Assembly (NCBI RefSeq): GCF_910592395.1
Contig: NC_088318.1
Span: 7,150,756 to 7,214,755 of the forward strand
From: Lineus longissimus
Lineage: Eukaryota; Nemertea; Pilidiophora; Heteronemertea; Lineidae
Direction of reading: 5' to 3'
Length of the DNA stretch: 64,000 nt
The notes below the pieces were generated by a model. That model made no database searches. It saw nothing but the letters and a program-made list of their open reading frames with translations, and was not told the origin of the DNA. Shown one piece after another: positions 13,046 to 23,975 of the stretch. The position numbers and the translations under genes are program-made. Positions within the stretch are counted from its first letter, which is position 1. The number at the start of each line of letters is the position of its first letter.

Positions 13046-14440
13046 GGGGCCTTGTCCAAATTATTCGCCGAAATTCACCGGTGAATTTCTGGCGAATTTA
13101 CGGCGAATTTTTACAAGTTCGCCAAAATTCGCCAAAACCTCCTCAAAAATCGTCAAAAATTCGCCGGAAAGTTCGACAGAAATCGCCTAGAATTCGCCAT
13201 AAAATCGCCATAAATTCGCTGAGAATTCGCCATAAAATCGCCACAAATTCGCCGGAAAATCGCCACAAATTCGCCGGAAATTCGCCACAAATTCGCCAAA
13301 ATTTTGCCGAGAAATCGCCGTTGGTATTTCAATGAACTTCGCCGAAATTCGCCGATCGAAATATATCTGGCTCAAATTCGCCACAAATCGCTACAATCTG
13401 GCGAAAATCACCTCCTCGCCGGTTCCTCATTGCAATGTCGTAAAAATAGAAGATCTGTAGCTACCTTGTGTTGGATTATAAAAAATATTGGCCAAAAATA
13501 GTACATCCACTGTCAATGTAGAACTGACTGTTCAATGCACGTCTACAGAGCAAACATATTATAATTATTACTATAGTCCAGGTAACCTCGACCGCCGGGG
13601 CTGCGTCGATTCACTAGGAATAAAGCCCAATGTACAGCCAATGTACAGAGCACTGAGAAATACTGAACGCTCCGGTATTCAGTAGGCACGAGGATACCTG
13701 GGAATCCCCAGCCTAATACCATTAGTCCCCACGGTGGCGCTGAAGTCGCTGCCTTGGGATCTCACTTATGTTCGTTTATCTGGTCGCGCCGTGTATCGTA
13801 TGATAGGAATAAGTAAATAACCACATTAACGAGGCAAAAAACACTAACTGGTAATTTTTCATTTAGTCATCCAAATCTATTTTCAGTTATTCAAGAACTA
13901 GCTAATGTTTTGTGCTGGCTATAATTTAATCATTTTTTTGAAACGAAAGTCTCGTTCGAAGCTGGCTCTGTACAACTATCCAAGATGGCTGTAACACACT
14001 TCGACATTTGAGAAGAACATGACAAATTCTGACAATACAATGACGATACAAAGAACAGGGTGAGCTGCGACTGCTTTCTGGTAAAAAAATGCGCCCAAAA
14101 ATACGGAAATTCGCCAGATTTCGGCGATTTTCACTTCGCCTCTCCTCGTCGAAATTTGCCTGGTATAAATTTCGCCAACGTTCAATGATAAAAACTCGTC
14201 GAAAAATCGTCGGGAATTCGCCGAAAGTTCGCCTGAAATTCGCCTGCAATTCGCCTGAAATTCGCCATAAAATCGCCGCTAATTCGCCATAAATTCGCCG
14301 AAATTCGCCTTCAAAATCGCCCAAACTTCGCCAAACATCGTCAGAACTTCGCCAAAATTCGCCGGAGACTTTCGGCGAATTTAAGGCGAATTTGTGGCGT
14401 TTTTGGGGCGAATTACGGCGAATAATTTGGACAAGGCCCC
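13046..14440. mobile_element. Non-autonomous DNA transposon with ttcgcc-array ends
   Basis: The terminal inverted repeats start GGGGCCTTGTCCAAATTATT and match for about 25 bp at both ends (13046 rightward, 14440 leftward). The flanking triplets are TTG (left) and TTA (right), compatible with a 3-bp TTA-like target duplication. Inside each end lie long arrays of short words such as aattcgcc, aaattcgccg and taaaatcgcc, spanning about 13065-13410 and 14100-14420. The centre (13430-14080) has no recognisable transposase. Known: TTA duplications with G-rich termini suit the PIF/Harbinger superfamily. The element at 26229-32587 has related termini. Confidence 0.75.
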
Positions 14441-15080
14441 TTAGTCGACAGGCAAGTTAGAAGTTCAGCACCGTGAGCAGCTCCTTGGTAAGACCATGTC
14501 AGGTTCCGCGCACCTCTTCAGATACATCAAGTATTGAAAGCTGTGGTGAGCTGAGCACATAAAAAGACCATGGTCACCTTAATTTGAAAATCCCTTCATA
14601 ATCAAGGGCTACCTCTGACTAAAACAGCACAATAGACCACCAATTTGACCCCAGCTCCTAACTGCGGGAAAACCCAAGTCCAGCAACCAAAAGTACCAAA
14701 AATGCCCTTTATGAAAACAGAAGGGTGGCATAAATGTTTTTATGACGCTTAGCCGGATGTCTTGCGCATGTGTTGTTATGCTAATTGAGGCGGGGTGCAG
14801 TGGCGCATTCGATCACGTGCAGCTAGCCTCTTCGTTTTTGCACTGAAAGAAAAGAGAACACGTTTTTTCTCAGCTCCCGATATTTTCGATTTTAACCAGG
14901 AGAATTACTTTTTAGCACATTTATTTCGTGCGATAGATAGCCTTAATCTATTTCCTTCTTCCTTAGCTATTTCTATCGGTGCCCCGTAGGTTTTTTTCTA
15001 CAAATATTGCACTTTAGTCCACATTGGGTGACGGTGTAGGTGGTTGGTGCTACTGTATATCACTATTGTGTATGGTAACA
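14441..15080. other. Probable 5' region of the tyrosine-recombinase retrotransposon
   Basis: No gene is seen. The 5' boundary of the retrotransposon must lie in or near this stretch, because the hydrolase ORF starts at 15081. I could not find the matching split repeat that would fix the boundary. Confidence 0.4.
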
Positions 15081-15719
15081 ATGGCGGCTTCTAATGTACC
15101 AGTGAAAGTTGCCATCGTCGGTCATAGCTATGTGCGCCGTCTCAGGGATTTCTCAACGGCATTAACGTCCCTCCCAGATTTTGTGTCTGTTGCGCCACGC
15201 CAGCCAAGGCCCAACTTACTAGATTTAGACAACTGTATCGTTAGTTGGCATTCTATTGGTGGGGGCACCGTGGATATGCTTAGGTTGTCTGAGGCTATCG
15301 AACGAAGGCTTCGCCGCTTCGAGCCAGACATTATATTTTTCCAAATCGGTTCTAACGATTTGGACAGTAATAAATCGGACTCGTTCCAGCTGGCTTTTGA
15401 CATTTAGGAGTTAGCCGATTGTATGTTAGCTGATTTAGGGGCTTTTCGTGCCTACGTAGGGCAGTTAGTTTCGCGTCGCGTTACTAGGTCTATTCCCTTG
15501 GAAGACTATACCTATAAAATTGCTACAGCTAATGGTTACCTAAAGGATTTTTGCAGCCCGAGCGGACCAGTCAAGTTTTGGCAACATAAAGGCCTAACCG
15601 AGCCCGAACAAAATGTATATGGCACTGACATGGTGCATTTAAACAATTTGGGCAACCTCAAGTTATATCATAGCGTTCGGGCCGCTGTCCGCTCCGCGGT
15701 AATTGCTCGTCAGCTTTAG
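15081..15719 (+). pseudogene. SGNH/GDSL hydrolase ORF of the YR retrotransposon, one in-frame stop
   Basis: The ATG at 15081 has A at -3 and G at +4; an upstream ATG at 15072 is also in frame. The protein shows the SGNH blocks in order: VGHSYVRRL with the nucleophile Ser (block I), a GGG turn (block II), FFQIGSNDLD with the oxyanion Asn (block III) and DMVHLNNLG with the catalytic Asp/His pair (block V). A TAG at 15405-15407 interrupts the frame, which continues unchanged to the TAG ending at 15719. Known: SGNH enzymes hydrolyse ester bonds, and such domains also occur in CR1-type LINE ORF1 proteins. Its role in retrotransposition is unknown to me. The stop may be a recent nonsense mutation. 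Confidence 0.8.
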
Positions 15720-16582
15720 GCAAGTGCTCTTTTCTAGGTGTGTAGTTTTGCGTCTCAGGCGCTAACTACGTGTAGGTATAGTGTGTTTGCGCACAAACAG
15801 TTTAGATGGAGTTTTTCTGCTTCGCCAGTCAATGGTCTAAATCGAAATCGTCCCTTATTTAAGAAAGGTTTTAGCCGCTTACTTTGATGTCACAAGTAGC
15901 GATGTGGTATTTTATAGCAACAAATACATTGTCATTGTTCGTGTTCTCCCTTTGGGCTAACTGTACCATTGGCCGGAGGCATCGACATTTATCTAATACC
16001 TTGCTATTTGTTGTTGCACAATTGCGGCGCCATTCCGGCTAAATCCGTTCCCGGAGTGTAGGGTTCTTTTTAGGAGTTTTTCTTAATTAAACTCACGGTT
16101 ACGGTTTGGCGTTGTTCTTGATGCACAATAGTTTGCGGCTTTTTCTTTTTTTTTCCGCCTGATATCCCTTTGGGGTACTTATATCCTTTGTCGGTATTTT
16201 GCCTATAAGGCTGATATTCCTTGGCTTTATGTTATTCAAGCTATTCACGGTATGTCCGCCGACCCTTCCGGTATGAAGTGGTAACTGTTTGTCCCTCTGA
16301 TAATCGCTTGAAGTGGACCCGGTGGTCTACCAGGGCGCCCTCCAACAACTCCTGGTTTTACGAGCTGGCTACTGGAGGGTAGCGTCATTTTGCTTGGTTT
16401 AAGCAAGTTCAGCTTCTATCAGAGGGTTCTTGCTTGCATAATTGCTTGGTCTTAAGCAGATGCAGCATTCCTGGTGAAACAGTTCGGCGGTATATAGTGC
16501 TAGTTCTAGGTTCGTTCGCTTTTGTCGAACGCCAATGTCAAGTCCAGGGCTACTATCTTAATTACCCTTTCAGGTTTCCATC
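15720..16582. other. Spacer between hydrolase and gag of the YR retrotransposon
   Basis: No supported gene. The stretch is T-rich and probably acts as leader for the gag-pol transcript. The short ORF at 16434 overlaps gag in another frame and looks like a shadow. Confidence 0.5.
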
Positions 16583-17821
16583 ATGCCCCCGCAAAAAAAG
16601 AGCGCTCGTGTTGGGAAGGCCAAGACAAAAAGCAAGAGGCAGCAGCCATATGAGCCGGTGGCGGGTTCCAGCACCGGTAACGAGACGCCCGCCCAAGCGG
16701 ATTCAACGATGACGTCGTTCAAGACGGAGATGCGGTCTCTAATGCGGGAGATGATAACAGAGGTAAGGGCTGCGCGTCAACCGGACGCCTCGATCCCAGG
16801 CAGCGCCACCAATAGCAGTTCGGGGGGGTCTCAGGCCACCCCAAACTTGGCCACTCAGGAACAATCTCTCCGTTCTGTCACTGGTGGGTCTCAGGTCCCC
16901 CAGCCCGACTCGCAGCAGCCGATATCGCAGGCGATGGCTGTTGGTGGATCTCAGGTCAACCAACACCAGCCAACAAGAGCTTGTGCATCCGCATCCCAAG
17001 GAGTACATCCAGGAGGAATTCAAGGCGCTGGTCCGTCTCATGCGGATCAAGCGACCTCTTTTAGCCAATTATTGTCAGGTGCAGCACCTGCAGGCTTATC
17101 GTCGCTGTCCGGAAGGGATCGCAATGGCTCGCTTGTTTCAAAGGCTTGGCCTTTGCATTTTGGCGTTTCGGATTCTACGAAACAGAAAGTGTGGGAAAAC
17201 AAATTCGTCCCATTTAACGTCTTTTTTAAATCATCCATGGATTTAAGAGCCACGGCGCCTTCTTCCGGTGGCAGCGACGATGAGTCGGATACTGTATCCG
17301 TCACTAAAGCCAAGCCATTGACCTTAATGCAATGGCTCTCGGCTTTTGACATATTTGCATCGGTTTACTCATTGAAATACCCAAGTGAGACGCAGTCTCT
17401 GATAAGGTATTCCGCAGCGATCAAAGAATTGCATGCGGGTGGTGGGGATTGGCGGTATTACGATGAATGTTTCCGCCGTTGGAGGGAGGTGGAGCCCATC
17501 GATTGGCACGATATCTTACACGTGCCAATGCTGAAGGCTATCGGCCGCGGTAAAGAACAATCCGTACCTGCTTCCGATAAAAAGCCTAAGAAGCAGCCCC
17601 TTCGTGCCGGCGGCCAATCCAGGGGCTCCTCCTTCCCCAAGGGTTCCTGTTGGGCTTTCCATCGTTCAGGGAAATGCAAGGACCGTGCGGTTTGTCAGTT
17701 CACGCACCAATGCACCAAATGCCAAGGTGAACACCCCACGGTTCGATGCAAAGCTAAGTCCACTGATGGACACAAAAATTCCGACGGGAGAAAAGCTGGC
17801 TCTAAGTCAGCCAACCAATAA
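16583..17821 (+). CDS. Gag-like protein of the YR retrotransposon (412 aa)
   Basis: This is the intact first structural ORF of the element. It has a basic N-terminus (PPQKKSARVGKAKTKSKR), a low-complexity middle with recurrent GGSQ units, a conserved core with WPLHFGVSDSTKQKVWENKFVP and WLSAFDIFASVY, and a Cys/His-rich C-terminus (CWAFHRSGKCKDRAVC then HQCTKCQGEHPTVRC) typical of DIRS/Ngaro nucleocapsid-like domains. The ATG at 16583 is preceded by cccatc and is the first ATG in frame. The RT ORF follows in another frame. The protein presumably packages the element's RNA. No disabling mutation is seen. Confidence 0.85.
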   Translation: MPPQKKSARVGKAKTKSKRQQPYEPVAGSSTGNETPAQADSTMTSFKTEMRSLMREMITEVRAARQPDASIPGSATNSSSGGSQATPNLATQEQSLRSVTGGSQVPQPDSQQPISQAMAVGGSQVNQHQPTRACASASQGVHPGGIQGAGPSHADQATSFSQLLSGAAPAGLSSLSGRDRNGSLVSKAWPLHFGVSDSTKQKVWENKFVPFNVFFKSSMDLRATAPSSGGSDDESDTVSVTKAKPLTLMQWLSAFDIFASVYSLKYPSETQSLIRYSAAIKELHAGGGDWRYYDECFRRWREVEPIDWHDILHVPMLKAIGRGKEQSVPASDKKPKKQPLRAGGQSRGSSFPKGSCWAFHRSGKCKDRAVCQFTHQCTKCQGEHPTVRCKAKSTDGHKNSDGRKAGSKSANQ

Positions 17822-19414
17822 AGTAACACCGCCTCTCCCCACCCCCATTTGTGGTAAAACTTTGTGCGCGTATCTCAGAGGCTATGATCCAACAAAGTTG
17901 CATATTTGCGTAAGGGATTTTCTACGGGGTTCCGCTTAAATTTTGAGGGAGATCCTATTTCATATATTTGTACAAACCCACCGACCGTATCGGCACATAA
18001 GCAAGTTGTTGTTGAAAAGCTAAGAAAGGAGATAGAGGCGGGCCGGGTGGCCGGTCCTTTCGATTCGCCTCCTGTCTCAAATTTCCGTTCCTCACCGATT
18101 GGGGTTGTACCAAAAAAGGCACCGGGAGAGTTCCGTTTAATTCATAATTTGTCCGCCCCTCTCGGCAGTTCGGTCAATGAAGGTATTCCGGCAGAGGCCA
18201 AATCAGTTCACTACGCAACTATTCACGATGCTATTGACAAGATCAAACACCTTAACAACCCTGTATTTCTCGCTAAAACCGACATCAAGTCTGCATACCG
18301 TATCGTACCTATTCATCCTGATGACTACCCCCTCTTGGGTTTTTCTTTCGAGGGAAAATTTTACCACGATAAAGTTTTAGCTATGGGGTCGTCCAGTTCT
18401 TGTAAGATTTTTGAGGAAATCACCTCGGCCATCGAGTGGATCGCCGTGAAAAGGCTCGGTATTCAGGCCATGGTTCACATCCTCGACGATTTCTTGTTGG
18501 TAGTTGAGGGCTTTGACAGGTGCCAGTCTCAGCTTAACATACTTTTAAATTTTTGTAAAGAAGTTGGTATTCCGTTGGTCATAGACAAAACCTTTGGTCC
18601 GGATCGAGTTATGCCTTTTGTTGGCATTGTTCTGGACACGCTTCGTTGGGAGGCGCGGTTACCGGATGACAAGGTCCAGAAGTGTTTGAATAGAATCGCG
18701 CTTTTTCAATCAAAACGAACTGTGCAATTAGTACAACTACAGTCTGTTATCGGCCTTCTCAATTTCGCGTGCCTCGTTATTCCCTCTGGTAGAGCCCTTT
18801 TAAGGCGGTTACAGGATTTAACTATTGGCTTCTCCAATCCAATGCACCATATTCATCTTAACTTAGAAGCTAAAGCAGATCTGCGGGTATGGGAAACATT
18901 TCTCAAGCAGATTAACGGCGTATCCTTCTTCCGCACGGACGCATGGGTCTCCAGTAACACCCTTCGCCTGCATACCGACGCGGCAGGTAGCCTTGGTTTC
19001 GCGGCTATATTCGGTGCCCACTGGGTTTATGGGGCTTGGCCCCTTAAGTGGAAACATTTTCATATTACTTTTTTAGAATTCTACCCAATTGTTGCAGCTT
19101 TATATGTGTGGGGCCATTTGTGGCAAAACAACAATATTTTATTTATGTGCGACAATGAAGCTGTTGTTCATATTATTAACAAGCAAACCTCTAAGAATAA
19201 GCGGGTTATGGTTTTAGTACGCATGCTAGTACTGCGGTGTTTACAATTAAATGTTCAATTCAAAGCTAAGCATGTGCCTGGAAAGCTCAATACAGTACCC
19301 GATTTGATCTCACGCTTTCAGGTGGATGCTGCGCGCAGGTGGGCGCCATGGTTGGACGAGACCAACACTGCAATTCCAGCAGAAGTATCCCCAGAGCGGT
19401 TGGAGATTCCTTAA
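17822..19414 (+). CDS. Reverse transcriptase-RNase H of the YR retrotransposon
   Basis: The start of the domain (CAYLRGYDPTKLH) is in the frame that overlaps gag. At about 17905 the frame changes and the rest runs openly from LRKGFSTGF to the stop at 19414. RT motifs are in order: EFRLIHNLS, KTDIKSAYRIVPI, ILDDFLLV (the catalytic Asp pair) and FVGIVLDT. RNase H follows with LRLHTDAAGSLG and FMCDNEAVVHI. The end overlaps the recombinase ORF by about 67 bp in another frame. Known: this RT-RH arrangement and the short LDD box fit DIRS/Ngaro pol. The frame change near 17905 may be a one-base indel that inactivates this copy. Confidence 0.88.
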
Positions 19415-20289
19415 ATCAGCTAACCGGTGCCGTGCTTTCTGATGCATCTTTGCAAGGGTACAGTAGGGCTTGGACAGTGTACACTAATTTCCGCAGGGAA
19501 ACTATACCTGGCTCCAATCTCATTCCATGCACTGTCTCAGACACCACATTGTTTATTGCTTATCTGTTTTCAAAGGGGTATGCACCAGCAACCATCGCCA
19601 CTTATGTCTCTTCCGTTTGTTTTGTAACGAAATGGTTCGGTCACCCCGACCCCTCCTCCAATTTCGTCGTTAAAAAATTGCTTGGTGCGACTCAACAATT
19701 GAAGTCGAAGGCTGACATTCGTCTGCCCATTACGAGCGAGATATTGGTTCGGTTGTTGGGAGCGTTACCAATCACATGTCCACCACTGTACCAGCATACT
19801 ATGTTTGCGGCCATGTTTCAACTTGCTTTTGCAGCTTTTATGCGTATTGGTGAAATTTCCCCCAAAAGTGTAGCTGATAGCGATAAACCACTCCAGCTAG
19901 GAGATCTCACCGGGTCCGAGACCGAGATTATTGTTTCAGTTGTCCGCTTTAAGTCAAGTAAAACGCAGGGCCTGCAATTCATTTGCGTCAGGCAAGGGTC
20001 ATCGCCTTGCCCTGTGGCTGCCGGCAAATCCTATCTAAATTTACGTGGGTCTCAGCCGGGCCCTCTTTTCATTCATCAATCAGGCCGACCAGTTCTTCGT
20101 GCTGAGTTTGATCGAGTTTTAAAAACAGTTTTGATCTTCTGTAATCTTGACACGACCCGCTTAAAGGGTCACAGTTTTAGGATTGGGGCCGCCTGTGAAG
20201 CTGCCCGTCAAGGCAAATCAGACGCTCAGATTCGTCTACTTGGTAGATGGGCGTCGGATGCTTTTCGTAAATATATTCGCATCAATTAG
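19348..20289 (+). CDS. Tyrosine recombinase of the YR retrotransposon
   Basis: This ORF starts at an ATG inside the end of RT and reads to TAG at 20289. The N-terminal part (LQGYSRAWTVYTNF, LFIAYLFSKGYAPATIATYVS) matches a SAM-like core-binding domain. The catalytic part shows the conserved set: Arg in AFMRIGEIS, His-x-x-Arg in GHSFRIGAACEAAR, the Trp in LLGRWASDAF and the nucleophile Tyr in RKYIRIN. Known: DIRS-class elements insert a circular cDNA by strand exchange with this enzyme, so no target duplication is made. All catalytic residues are present. Confidence 0.9.
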   Translation: MVGRDQHCNSSRSIPRAVGDSLNQLTGAVLSDASLQGYSRAWTVYTNFRRETIPGSNLIPCTVSDTTLFIAYLFSKGYAPATIATYVSSVCFVTKWFGHPDPSSNFVVKKLLGATQQLKSKADIRLPITSEILVRLLGALPITCPPLYQHTMFAAMFQLAFAAFMRIGEISPKSVADSDKPLQLGDLTGSETEIIVSVVRFKSSKTQGLQFICVRQGSSPCPVAAGKSYLNLRGSQPGPLFIHQSGRPVLRAEFDRVLKTVLIFCNLDTTRLKGHSFRIGAACEAARQGKSDAQIRLLGRWASDAFRKYIRIN

Positions 20290-20305
20290 GACCCGGGTTC
20301 TAAAA

Positions 20306-20432
20306 GGGAGCAGTCTCAGGCTGCGCCCTTTTTCCCGTGGCTATATTTTCATTGCCAATAATGTTTGTGTTCTTCTTTAGGGAGCAGTCTCAGGCTGCGC
20401 CTTCCGCGCTGCTATATTTTCATTGCCAGTAA
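20306..20432 (+). repeat. Tandem 3' repeats of the YR retrotransposon
   Basis: Two copies (20306-20360 and 20380-20432) start gggagcagtctcaggctgcg and end ctatattttcattgcca. They follow the recombinase stop directly. They are the best candidates for part of the element's split direct repeats. Confidence 0.6.
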
Positions 20433-22706
20433 ATTGTGTACTTCTGGTGCATTCTTTTAATTACGTGTATTATATTTAGGTGGCCTTTGGTAGAGGTGTC
20501 GGATATGCTCGACATGATCGCTAGTTTCTTCTTTCTCCCTGCTGTGGGGTCGCGGCTTACCGCGTTTTTTGGGGTCTACCCCTTGCAGGGTTTCTTTGTG
20601 ACTTTTAGGTTTCATAGTCACATTTTGGTTTGTTGCAGGTCTCGTGATTTTTTGCAGCGCCAAATTCGGGTCACATGACATAGGGCTTCGTCTGGGGAAC
20701 CAGAATTTTTAAATGACGTCATTGAGTTGACGTCACCTCTTTTCATGGTGAAGCCCTGTTGAGCGCGTGCGCGAGGTTTTGCACTGAGCTTATATGATGT
20801 CATGACAAGGTGTCATGTCTTTGCATTCATGCCTGCGTGTACATAGTATTTGTTGGGGGATACCCCCTTTTCTGATCATGTCGGGCATGTCCGCCAAATA
20901 ATAAATTTGGCCATTAATTAATTAATTAAACACTGCGTTTGTGTTATTCATTCGGGTGACGTCATCAATACATTTTTGTTTACATTTGAACTGCACACAT
21001 GCGTTTGTTTACAATTTCATTTCCCGCGAAATCCCGAAAATCAGGTGACCTGCAATCGTGGATTGAAAATAACATTAACCTGGGTTCAGCAGGTCAGCAG
21101 GTATACCGGCTGTTCCAATCATCCCCCTACAGCCAGCTGTTCAAAAGGTAATGTTATTCACTCCACAGGGAGTGCAGGTAATTGATTAAGCCCCTGCATA
21201 ACTTAACAGCAATGCCAATGGCTTGGCTTCTGTGAGTGGTAATGAGAATTGACAGTTTTTTTATGGGAGTAACATTATTGTGTTGCTTAAAACGTCTACT
21301 TTTTACTCGTGTAAGAATCGTAGTACTAATAATAACTTCAACTTATTTTCCGGTTATGATAACACAAAACGCATCTTCATGATCATGATCTTTCTCAAAC
21401 TAACCGAATGACCTAATCGCCTTGGACGCACAACCTAACCACATATCAATCCGCCCCGACGATCGACACATCCATTCGAGTTTGATAAATAAACTAGAAC
21501 TGAGATTTCACAGGAGCACCTGTGAATTCATGACTCCAGGATTGTTTTGAGGGCGATATCGTAAGAGTTGGTCTTGAGTATGGGGACCTGTGAAGGTCTG
21601 TGTCTGTGAGGCACCTGGGGAGAGAAGACTAGTTGAACGATGGGATCTGACACGGACACTACTATTGATCTCATTATATGAATACCATTTAATTACAAAC
21701 AAGTGAAAACAGATCATATCATATTCCTCGGCATAAAATAAAATAGGAGTGCGGGAACAAGGTTTTTTAGCAGGAGGAAAGCGAGAACATTTTGCGCCGT
21801 CGTATTCCGATTTGACTGGTTAGTGGTGAAATCTGCTTTTAATTCTGCAAATTAACATATTTGCTTTACCAGTTCTAACGTTGTCTGAATTAAAGATGCT
21901 TTCCCAATGCTTGACTGGTCTGGCAAGAGGCATTGCCAGGAAAACGTGACGTCATTTTGGCCATTCTTCTTACCGCACGCCCTCCCTCTCCGTAAAACTT
22001 CCTGACATGGTGTGAAGTGGGAGGGCGCACAATGGGAACCACACTGCCGCGATGTTAATAGTTTCTATTTATAGAATTCAGCGGCAGAGATTTTAAGTAC
22101 GGAAACAGTAGATTAACTCGGCTAATCTCAATGAATTTTACTCAGGAATGTTTTCAAGGCGAGAGAAACACCTGATTTAAGTACTGCGCTTATTAGATTT
22201 CACGTTCATGCCGAAGATTGGCCTAAAACGTGGACGAAAAGAGTGCATTATCGAGTGTTGGAGAGGTCACGTGATTGGACCAGAAACCTGAGCGAAAACA
22301 ATACTGACTCCAGCTCCCAGTCATAACAAAGTTTTCGTGCTTTTAGCTGTCAACATCAATGGCTATAATATACTCCTGCAGAATAGTAGAACTAATAGAA
22401 CTAATTTCCGAAGTTTCCAATAGTTTGAACACAAATCAGAACATCGCCCATCAGCTGGACTCAGATCTGCATAAATTACGATAAATAATGAGGTTGTCGC
22501 TTCAATTTCGCAAAGAAAGTTGACTCCATTCGAAGGTTGTTTTGACCAAATTCCGTTGAACTCATCGTTATGAGGGCATTTGAACACATTCTCGTTGATC
22601 TTTTCTATAAACGTGTGAAGTTTCGTACCAAAATACATTTCCGTAAAGGCTTAAAAAAGAAAATTTGTCACTTACAAAATCATCGCTCCGCTTTTGTCCA
22701 TGCGCA
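20433..22706. other. No gene seen
   Basis: The stretch has several tgacgtca (CRE-like) words near 20715-20730 and 20957, an attaattaattaatt run near 20915 and an aataaa near 20901, which could belong to the 3' part of the retrotransposon transcript. Nothing else is recognisable. Confidence 0.4.
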
Positions 22707-22760
22707 GATGGATGGATGGATGGATGGATGGATGGATGGATGGATGGATGGATGGATGGA
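22707..22760. repeat. (GATG)n microsatellite
   Basis: About 13 uninterrupted copies of gatg, followed by gacggacaccactcgaatagct. A similar microsatellite with a related flank occurs at 57107-57149, so it is part of a dispersed repeat. Confidence 0.95.
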
Positions 22761-22902
22761 CGGACACCACTCGAATAGCTAATTAGGGAACCTGACATGC
22801 CTGAACTTGCCAACTTCAAATCCCAATATCTCGGAGATGAAGCACCACAGAGCAATGATTGATGCATCATTTTAAAGCTGAGATCATTATCTTTCTGATT
22901 AT

Positions 22903-23163
22903 GTGCAAAACCTCACTATTGAAAAATGGGTCACTGTGACTCATTTTGCCATGCCGGGTCACATTATGTGGTTTGAGAACAATGTTGATGTACTGTATAA
23001 TGGAAAAGTGTTGAGAGTTAAGAAGACAAAAGCAAAGAATGTGACTGTGAAAATAGCATACTGGTCTACAACTGAGACATTGGACGGTGCAGTAGATTCA
23101 GTCCTTCCTCTTGCTTCAATTGTATCTGACTATCTCCTAGGTGACTTAACCTTCCTTCACTAA
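22903..23163 (+). CDS. Possible short coding fragment, unassigned (86 aa)
   Basis: An ORF with coding-like composition, including VTHFAMPGHIMWFENNVDV, YNGKVLRVKKTK and DYLLGDLTFLH. I do not recognise a domain. It lies after a microsatellite-bearing repeat, has no obvious splice signals, and could be a remnant of a mobile-element protein or a chance ORF. Confidence 0.25.
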   Translation: MQNLTIEKWVTVTHFAMPGHIMWFENNVDVLYNGKVLRVKKTKAKNVTVKIAYWSTTETLDGAVDSVLPLASIVSDYLLGDLTFLH

Positions 23164-23975
23164 GATTAGCCAGCACATACTTGGTAAGATTTCCTAAGTA
23201 AATCCTTGCAATTTCAGCTTCAATTTCGATATATTGCAAGCTATGCTTCGTTAACGTTTCCTTTTTCAGCGTCGTTTGAGCCGCCATTTTCCAAGATGCC
23301 CGCCACTTGTCACATGACTTCTTAACATCCCAGCTTACCCCTCAGAATAATACCCAGTGAAGGGCATGAATGTACTCAGGGATGACCACTGTTCATTAAT
23401 AGAAATAACATTTTGAAAGTGCTTTTAAGACACTTGCATTGCTGAGTTGTTGACCTTAGGCCGATTTGACCTTAACCTTGAGAAAGTTGAAGGTAATTTT
23501 GTGGAACTTAGTATACAAACATAAAGACTATTGTATCCTGCATGATTCCTAGAAATTTCATGGAGATTGCTTTAGAAATAAATGAGATATGTTTATTTAT
23601 ATGCTATTTTTTATTTATGTCATAGTTCACAAATCACAGTTTTTTTCTTAAGACAATGGTTAAGTCCATTAAAGAAAGGCCTGATTCCGAGATCCTTCAA
23701 AATGTCATATCTCAGAGAAGAATTAAGCTACAGTGACAAATGACCTATCAAAATGCAGGATTTTCATGCTCTTTCAGGCTACAGTGCTTGCAAAACTCAT
23801 CCAGATAATTTTTAAAAAAAAGTCCAATGCCTAAATTGCATAGAGGTGAGACAATTAGATGCCCCCCCCCCCTGCTGTTATTCGCACAGATCTGGGACCA
23901 GGTTTCAGAGCGTTTTTCAACGATAAAAAACTTTCGCATCATAGAATCGTTATCGAGACCGGAAGAATAAAAAAA

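Larger units (their letters stand above)
14740..20450 (+). mobile_element. Tyrosine-recombinase retrotransposon, DIRS/Ngaro type
   Basis: Four coding regions lie in order on the plus strand: SGNH hydrolase (15081-15719), gag (16583-17821), RT-RNase H (17822-19414) and tyrosine recombinase (19348-20289). There is no DDE integrase and there are no classical LTRs. Two direct copies of a roughly 53-bp unit follow the recombinase (20306-20432), consistent with the B-type repeats of split-repeat YR elements. The outer limits are approximate. An in-frame stop in the hydrolase and a frame change at the start of RT suggest that this copy is inactive. Known: order gag, RT-RH, YR is characteristic of the DIRS/Ngaro class, and some of its members are reported to carry extra hydrolase domains (recalled, not checked). 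Confidence 0.85.

Noticed and set aside
13046-14440. Regularly repeated aattcgcc words looking like a CRISPR array
   Set aside because: Units have no constant spacer length and are the subterminal arrays of a DNA transposon in a eukaryotic genome.
22568-22870. ORFs with repeated MDGW or SIHP residues at the microsatellites
   Set aside because: They are translations of the gatg array and not real proteins.
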